From Litorihabitans aurantiacus (GTDB taxonomy: Bacteria > Actinomycetota > Actinomycetes > Actinomycetales > Beutenbergiaceae), in the NCBI RefSeq assembly GCF_030161595.1, contig NZ_BSUM01000001.1, positions 2,914,001 through 2,978,000 of the forward strand: a stretch of 64,000 nucleotides of DNA, read 5' to 3'. Below, one piece after another: positions 58,891-64,000 of the stretch (the stretch's first letter is position 1; every line of letters starts with the position of its first letter). A model generated the notes under the pieces. That model was not told the origin of the DNA. It did no database searches and was given only the letters and a program-made list of their open reading frames with translations. The position numbers and the translations under genes are program-made.

Positions 58891-59074
58891 GGGGCCTCCT
58901 CCGGTCGCTGGTCGTCGGGCGGCGGCGCCCGTGCGTCCACGGTAGCCCCGTGACGGGGTGGTGGCGTCCGGCATGTGGACGGCCGGGGGCGTGCGGCTAC
59001 CTCGCCGTGGCGATCGCGGGTGGAGGGGCCGACGGGTCGACCGGCTATCCACAGGTCTTCGCCGGCATCGCCGG

Positions 59075-61223
59075 ATGTCAGTGGTCAGGGATACCGTTGC
59101 TACATCAGTTCGAGGCGACTCGAAGCCGTGGGCGACGGTGGTGTGGCAGGGGGTGGGTGGCGTGGCGGTCGAACCGTTGGTGCGTGTCGAGCAGGAGTGG
59201 ACGGCGGCCTCGCCAGCGGTCGCGGCGTCGTCGTCACGCGGGACGACAGCCGCGGCGTCGGCGGGGACGTCACCCAGCTCGGCGCCAGACGCTGGAGCAG
59301 CCGGGAGCGTCACCGCCGCGGCGGACGCGGTTCGTCGGGCGGTCGGGGACCTCGCACGGGCAGTCGCCGCAGCGGGTGCAAGTGGGCCGGCAGCTCCGAG
59401 CGGGCCGGGCGGGGACGCGCGCGCGGGGGCGTGGGCGGGGGCGCGGCTCCCGGGGCGCGGCGCCGACCGAGGAGCTCACCGCCGCACTGGCCGTGCTCGA
59501 CGGTGCGACGTCGGTGCTGGGGGTCGCCCGGGCCGACGTCCTCGGACTGGTGCGCGCCTCCCGCCGCTGGCAGACGTCCGGCCGCTCCCGAGATTTCGCG
59601 GACTGGCGCGGAACGACGACCGGTCAGGGTCGCGGGAGCGCCCTCGGCGAGGAGCGTGTCGTCGACGCCATGGCGTCGCTGCCCGCGGTGACCGACGCCG
59701 CCAGGTCGGGCGACGTCAGTCACGGACACCTGTCGGCGGTCGCCGGTGTGCTCGCCGGAGCCTCCGAGCGGACGCGACAGCGGCTCGTCGAGGTGGAGGA
59801 CCAGATCCTGGAGGCTGCCCGTCAGCTCCCCGTGCCGCAGCTGCGCCGCAACCTGAACGCGCTGGCCACCGCGTGGGACGCCGACGCCGCTGACGCCGAG
59901 TTCCACGCCGTCCGCGAGCAGCGCCACCTGCGGCTCACGGCACGCGGCGGGAGCCTGCGCCTCGACGGACTCCTCGACCCCGTCGCGGGCGAGACGCTGC
60001 GCACGGCGCTGGAGGCTCTGACTCCCGCGCCCCACCCGGACGACACCCGGACCCCGGACCAGCGCCGCGCCGATGCGCTCGTCGAGCTGGCGGGAGCCGC
60101 ACTGTCGACGGGGGCGCACAAGGCCGGCGCGCAGGTGCGGCCTCACCTGACCGTTCTCATGCGCGAGGACACCTGGCAGGTCCTGATGCGTCGGCAGCGC
60201 GTGACGGCGGGGCAGTCAGGTTCGCCCGAGCAGGGCCGTCCCGCCTGTCCGACCGGTTCGACGACCGAGGCCAGGACGACCATCGCGAACGGGACCGCGA
60301 TCGGCAGCGGCACGCGGCTCCCGGACGCCGCAGACACGTCCGCAACCGCCACCGCCACGCCGACGGCTCGCCGCCCCCGCCCCATCGCGGGACGAACCAC
60401 AGAGGCCTTCCGTGACTCGGGCCTTGCGAGCGAGCCGCCGCTCGCACAGCTGGGCAACGGGTCGCTGATCCCGTTCGCCGCGCTCGAGGTGCTGGCGTGC
60501 GACGCGCAGGTCCAACGCCTGGTGCTCGACCCGGTCGGTCAGCCGGTCGACGTGGGTCGGACCCAGCGCACCTACACGGGTGACCTCCGTCGGGCCGTCC
60601 AGACCCGCGACCGCCACTGCCAGTGGCCCGGCTGCAGCCTCCGTGCCACCTGGGGCGAGGTCCACCACCTCCAGCACTGGGCGCACGGTGGTCCGACGTC
60701 GATCGCCAACGCCATCACGCTGTGCACCCGCCACCACCACGACGTCCACCGCGACGAGATCCGGATCAGCCCCGTCGCCGGCGGGTTCCGATTCGTCACG
60801 CCGAGCGGTGTTCGGATCGGCACGACGACGAGGCTCCACGACGACCTGCTGGTGCCCGCGGCCCGCCCACCGGCTACCGCACCGACCGCCCCACCGGCTC
60901 CACCGCCCCCACCGCCCCCACCGGCCCCACCGGCCCCACCGGCCCCACCGGCCCCACCGGCCCCACCGGCCCCACCGGCCCCACCGGCCCCACCGACGAT
61001 CGTTCCGCCGGCTCCCCTACCCACTCCGACGACGACTCACCGTCTGTCCCGACTCGAGCCGCGGCGCGCCGACCCCGGCGCCGTCGCATTCCCCGACGGC
61101 GTTCGTCCGAAGGAACCACCCCTCGCCCCACGGGGCTCTCGCGGCGCGCCTCCGGATCCGGGACCGTCGCACGACCCTGCCCACGGCCGCGGCTCACCCG
61201 AACGCGCTGCCGCCCTGTGGTGA
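59075..61223 (+). CDS. DUF222/HNH endonuclease-domain protein (two apparent frameshifts)
   Basis: ATG at 59075. The first 130 residues are Ala/Gly-rich. Two G runs (59437-59441 and 59452-59455) each seem to lack a base; together they join this start to the main frame ending at 61223, about 716 aa. The DUF222 region includes [17 protein letters not shown] and [21 protein letters not shown]. The C-terminal HNH nuclease motif is [18 protein letters not shown]...[22 protein letters not shown] tail of about 25 Pro-Pro-Ala units follows, coded by a 9-bp tandem repeat. Such genes are multicopy in Micrococcales, and their function is not settled. Confidence 0.85.
60921..60993 (+). repeat. 9-bp tandem repeat coding a Pro-Pro-Ala tail
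   Basis: The unit CCGGCCCCA is repeated about eight times in a row without change, inside the 3' part of the HNH gene. Copy number is likely to vary between strains. Confidence 0.85.
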
Positions 61224-61698
61224 CCCGTGGAGTCGCGCGAGCGGGGGCGACTGCAGCGGTGTTCCGTCGCCTGGTCCCGCGCCCGCGGTCGAAACAGGTT
61301 GCGTGGTCCCACGCGGGACGTCAGCAAGGGTTCGCGTCGTTCGGCGCACACGGCGGCAGGCCGTGTCGCGGTCTGCCGTGCGCGGCGGCAGGCCGTGGCA
61401 CGGCCCGAGGAGCGCGGCAGCAGGCCGTGGCACGGCCCGACGAGCGCGGCAGCAGGCCGTGGCACGGCCCGACGAGCGCGGCAGCAGGCCGTGGCACGGC
61501 CCGACGAGCGCGGCGACAGGCCGTGGCACCATCCGACGAGCGCGGCGGGCCGTCGAACCGTCCGACATGCGCGGCGACAGGTCATCGCGCAGTCCGGCAC
61601 TGCGGCGGTGAGTCGTCAGGCAGTCCGGCGAACGAGCAGCCGGCTCTTCTCCGCACCGATCCCCCACCGAGCTCCCGCGTCCCTCTAGGGTGACCGGC
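61224..61698. repeat. Intergenic 32-bp tandem repeats, each with a GCCGTGGCACGGC palindrome
   Basis: This 475-bp gap has AGGCC-type unit starts at 61358, 61390, 61422, 61454, 61486 and 61518, exactly 32 bp apart. Degenerate units follow at about 61548 and 61579. Central units are nearly identical and each contains the perfect palindrome GCCGTGGCACGGC. The 32-bp period is not a multiple of 3, which argues against coding. There is no spacer, so it is not a CRISPR array. I see no gene here. Confidence 0.85.
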
Positions 61699-63509
61699 AT
61701 GTCACAGGACTGGTCGCAGAACCGAGCCATCCGGGACCTCAACGAGGCCATGGCCGCGCAGGCCGCCGCCGCGAGCGCTCGGCAGCGCGCCGTCGAGCGC
61801 CGCATCCAGGCCCTGCAGGGTGACCTGACGACCAAGGTCGACACCCTCACCTTCCAGCTCAACGCCCTCATCGAGCTCGGCGACATCCGAGACGAGCTCA
61901 CCCTGTACATCCCGACGCGTCGCGCGCGCGACGCGGCCGTCGCCCTCACCCGCGCCGTCCTGCGCGGGGACGGGGACCTCACCTACCTCCGCCAGTCGCC
62001 CGACCTCGCCTCCGACGGTGACTACTGGCTCGTCCCGGCGGCGCTCGCCATCGTGGATGCGCGCCAGGGCACCCTCGACGCGGACGCGGCCGACACCGCG
62101 CTGCGGCTCGACCGGGGCCGGGCCGCCCCGTTCCTCGTGGCCGTCACCACCCTCGTGGGCCACCCCGAGCTCACCACCTCGATGCTCGACAGCTGCTTCC
62201 AGGGCCTCGCATCCGGTCCCCCCACCGGCACCCCCGCGTTCGGGAGCGCCGAGGGCGAGGCCCCCGCGGCTCCCGCGGCGGCCGGCGGAGGGCGCACCCG
62301 CGGCGCCTCACGCGGTTCGAGCACGTCGACCGTCCGCGGGTTCCGCACCCCGTCCGAACCCGACACCTCCTCCTCGGAGAAGGTCACCCACACCGAACGC
62401 GTGCTGTGGCGCGCCGCGACCGCCGGCATGCTCGGCCAGGACGCGGTGACCACGGTGCGCAACGCCGTCGCCGCCCGCCTCGCCCTGGCCCAGCCCACCT
62501 CGTGGTCGCGCAGCACGGGCGACCTGCTCCACGAGGCCCCCGCCTCGGGCACCTCACGTCGGGCCCGGACCCGCTCGCGAACCTCTCGCAGGAGGAGTCG
62601 CCGTCCGGTCGACGGAGCGCCACCCCCGCCACGACGAACCGCGAGGCCGTCCTGAGCTCGTGGTCCCTGTGGGCGGACCGCGTGGCCGGGCACGAGCTCC
62701 GGGGCAACCGCGCCGTCGGGGCCGCCGACCTCACGGCCGGGGGCTGGGGCAGCCCGGAGGGTGAGCGCCCGACGCGCGAGGTGGACCCCGTCGTCTGTCT
62801 CGAACGCATCGTGATGTCGCTCGCCGTCGAGGGCGGCCCCCGCGAGCGGGAGCTGCTCGACCGCGCGAACCTGCTGGAGACCCACCTCGGCAAGGTCTCC
62901 GACCGCGAGGCGCAGTGGTGGTCGCAGCCGGCGGGCGGCGTCGTCGAGCTCGTGGTGGCGGACGCCCGCGGCACGGACGTCGACGCCGCCGCCCTCGTCG
63001 CACCGCTCGTGGCACCCCAGCTCCTGCGGGCCGCCGACCAGCACCGCGACCAGCTCCTCGCGTCGCCGCCCCCGAGCGAGTCGGTCACGCTCGTGGGCAC
63101 GACCGTCACGGTCACACCGGACGACGACGGCGCGGCCGCCGCCGACCAGGCCCAGCGCCGCTACCTCGACCAGCCGATCCCCGGCCCCCAGCTCTGGCTC
63201 GTCGGCGCGCTGGCGGGCCTCGCGCTCGTCTTCGTGGTGCTGGCGCTCGTCACCTCACCCGGTTGGTGGGTGCTCGTGGTCGGCCTCGCCATCGGTGCCG
63301 CGGCCGCCTACCTCGCCCCGCTGCGCCGCGCGAGCGACGAGCGCGCCCGCCGCGAGCAGACGATCCACCGCTTCACGAGCGCCCTGGAGCAGGCGCGCCA
63401 GAAGGTGCGCCAGGGTGCGGCGTCGCTCGAGGTCAGCCGCGAGACGGTCCACCACGGCCACGCCGCGATGACGCGCTCGCTCGAGAAGATCGCGCCCGCG
63501 GCGCGCTAG
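61699..63509 (+). CDS. Protein of unknown function with a C-terminal pair of membrane helices (apparent frameshift)
   Basis: ATG at 61699 (a GTG at 61690 is possible). Residues 5-55 form an amphipathic, coiled-coil-like helix (ERRIQALQGDLTTKVDTLTFQLNALIELGDIRDEL). A helical middle part and an Ala/Gly/Ser-rich linker follow. The frame changes near 62556-62568 (one missing base) and then runs on with LANLSQEES and SSWSLWADRVAGHELRGN. Near the end two hydrophobic helices are paired (LWLVGALAGLALVFVVLALV, WWVLVVGLAIGAAAAYLAPL), then a charged helix that may be cytosolic. Restored length is about 603 aa. No family is recognised. Confidence 0.7.
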
Positions 63510-63549
63510 TCCGACAGCGGGACGCCCGCTAGTCCGACAGCGGGACGCC
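63504..63549 (+). repeat. Two perfect 23-bp direct repeats at a gene end
   Basis: A 23-bp unit starting CGCTAGTCCGACAGC occurs at 63504-63526 and again at 63527-63549. The TAG stop codon of the upstream gene is inside the first copy. It is probably a recent slippage duplication. Confidence 0.8.
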
Positions 63550-63625
63550 GTCCTCGCGGACGCCGGACCACCGCGCCGCCGACCTGATCCGCCCCACCCG
63601 ACCATCCCGCGTCGACAGCCCGCCC

Positions 63626-64000
63626 TCAGCGAGGCGCGACCGCCGGGACGCCGTCGTCGGCGAGCCGCTGGAACAGCACGTGGTCGCGCCAGGCGCCGTC
63701 GATGCTGAGGAACCCGGGTGCGAGCCCGTACCGGCTGAAGCCGCTCTTCGCGAGCACCCGCTGCGACGCGAGGTTGTCGACGAGCGTCCCCGCCTCGAGC
63801 CGGTGCAGCTCGAGCGGGCCGAAGGCCAGCGCACAGGCGTCGGCGACCGCCGCCGTCGCCAGTCCCCGGCCCCCGGCGCCCTGCGCGACCCAGTAGCCGA
63901 GCGCACCCGAGCAGAAGGCGCCGCGCGCGATCGACGTGACCGTGAGGCGACCGACGATCGCGCCGTCGTCGACGATCACCAGCGGGAGCGCGGTCCCCGC
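63626..64000 (-). CDS. GNAT-family N-acetyltransferase, RimJ/RimL type (5' part beyond window)
   Basis: 125 codons are visible, ending at 63626; the start is beyond the window. The acetyl-CoA loop is WVAQGAGGRGLATAAV, with the consensus GxGGRGLA. The family end LHRLEAGTLVDNLASQRVLAKSGFSRYG, with its Asn-xx-Ser segment, is diagnostic of RimJ/RimL-type acetyltransferases. The opening IVDDGAIVGRLTVTSI is a central strand. The acceptor is unknown. Confidence 0.88.
   Translation of the reverse strand, partial: AGTALPLVIVDDGAIVGRLTVTSIARGAFCSGALGYWVAQGAGGRGLATAAVADACALAFGPLELHRLEAGTLVDNLASQRVLAKSGFSRYGLAPGFLSIDGAWRDHVLFQRLADDGVPAVAPR

Noticed and set aside
61358-61610. A CRISPR array.
   Set aside because: The 32-bp units are contiguous, with no unique spacers, and no cas gene is near.
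1480-63509. Programmed frameshifting as the reason for the broken genes.
   Set aside because: Fourteen unrelated genes are affected, including housekeeping enzymes, always in the same direction and mostly at C/G runs. No slippery heptamer with a downstream structure recurs.

Overview
The window is high-GC DNA (roughly 70-75% G+C by eye) with many GTG starts, 1-4 bp stop/start overlaps, a DUF222/HNH gene, a DtxR-type iron box and DosR-type boxes. This suggests an actinobacterium of the order Micrococcales. The mix of glycoside hydrolases with pyruvate formate-lyase and AdhE fermentation resembles Cellulomonas or a relative; that genus guess is inference. No rRNA, tRNA, IS element or CRISPR array was seen.

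Layout. 1-9.5 kb holds a processive family-2 glycosyltransferase cut by the window edge, a PLP decarboxylase with a CPA1 Na+/H+ antiporter, two Cof-type HAD phosphatases, a DUF2809 protein, a serine hydrolase and a GNAT enzyme. Several unusual inverted repeats lie between these genes. 9.6-18.0 kb is a tightly coupled seven-gene minus-strand carotenoid operon: crtE, crtB, crtI, a CruF-type hydratase, a PlsC-type acyltransferase, a CruG-like glycosyltransferase and a second CrtI/CrtD-like desaturase. It contains no recognisable lycopene cyclase, so the likely product is an acyclic, hydroxylated, glycosylated and perhaps acylated carotenoid. 18.4-20.0 kb carries an ACT-domain protein, an SGNH hydrolase and another GNAT. 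20.1-29.9 kb is an anaerobic-life island: pflB-pflA, adhE, and nrdD-nrdG on the opposite strand. Palindromes of the GGGAC...GTCCC type, resembling the DosR/DevR box, precede pflB, adhE (twice), nrdD and a small membrane-protein gene.

30.0-41.9 kb is mixed: SdpI-like protein, LysE exporter with divergent LysG, a MarR regulator facing two unknown genes, a spore-photoproduct-lyase-like radical SAM protein, a secreted SLH-anchored protein with an HtaA-like domain behind a perfect iron box, 6-phosphogluconate dehydrogenase, and an ArsR/SRPBCC/winged-helix operon. 42.0-56.0 kb is a galactoside/mannoside utilisation locus: ABC importer (binding protein and two permeases, no ATPase) with a GH42 beta-galactosidase on the plus strand, and GH36, GH2 and GH1 enzymes plus a ROK repressor on the minus strand. 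A shared 17-bp operator-like element joins the two halves. 56.0-64.0 kb ends with a YgjV/GNAT-like fusion, a VOC protein, L-serine dehydratase, a DUF222-HNH protein followed by 32-bp tandem palindromic repeats, a two-TM protein of unknown function and a partial GNAT.

Data-quality warning: fourteen genes need a reading-frame change to recover their conserved parts. Every shift has the sign of missing single bases (16 in total) and most fall in C/G runs, the pattern of an unpolished long-read assembly. I annotate these as whole genes and mark the break in each.
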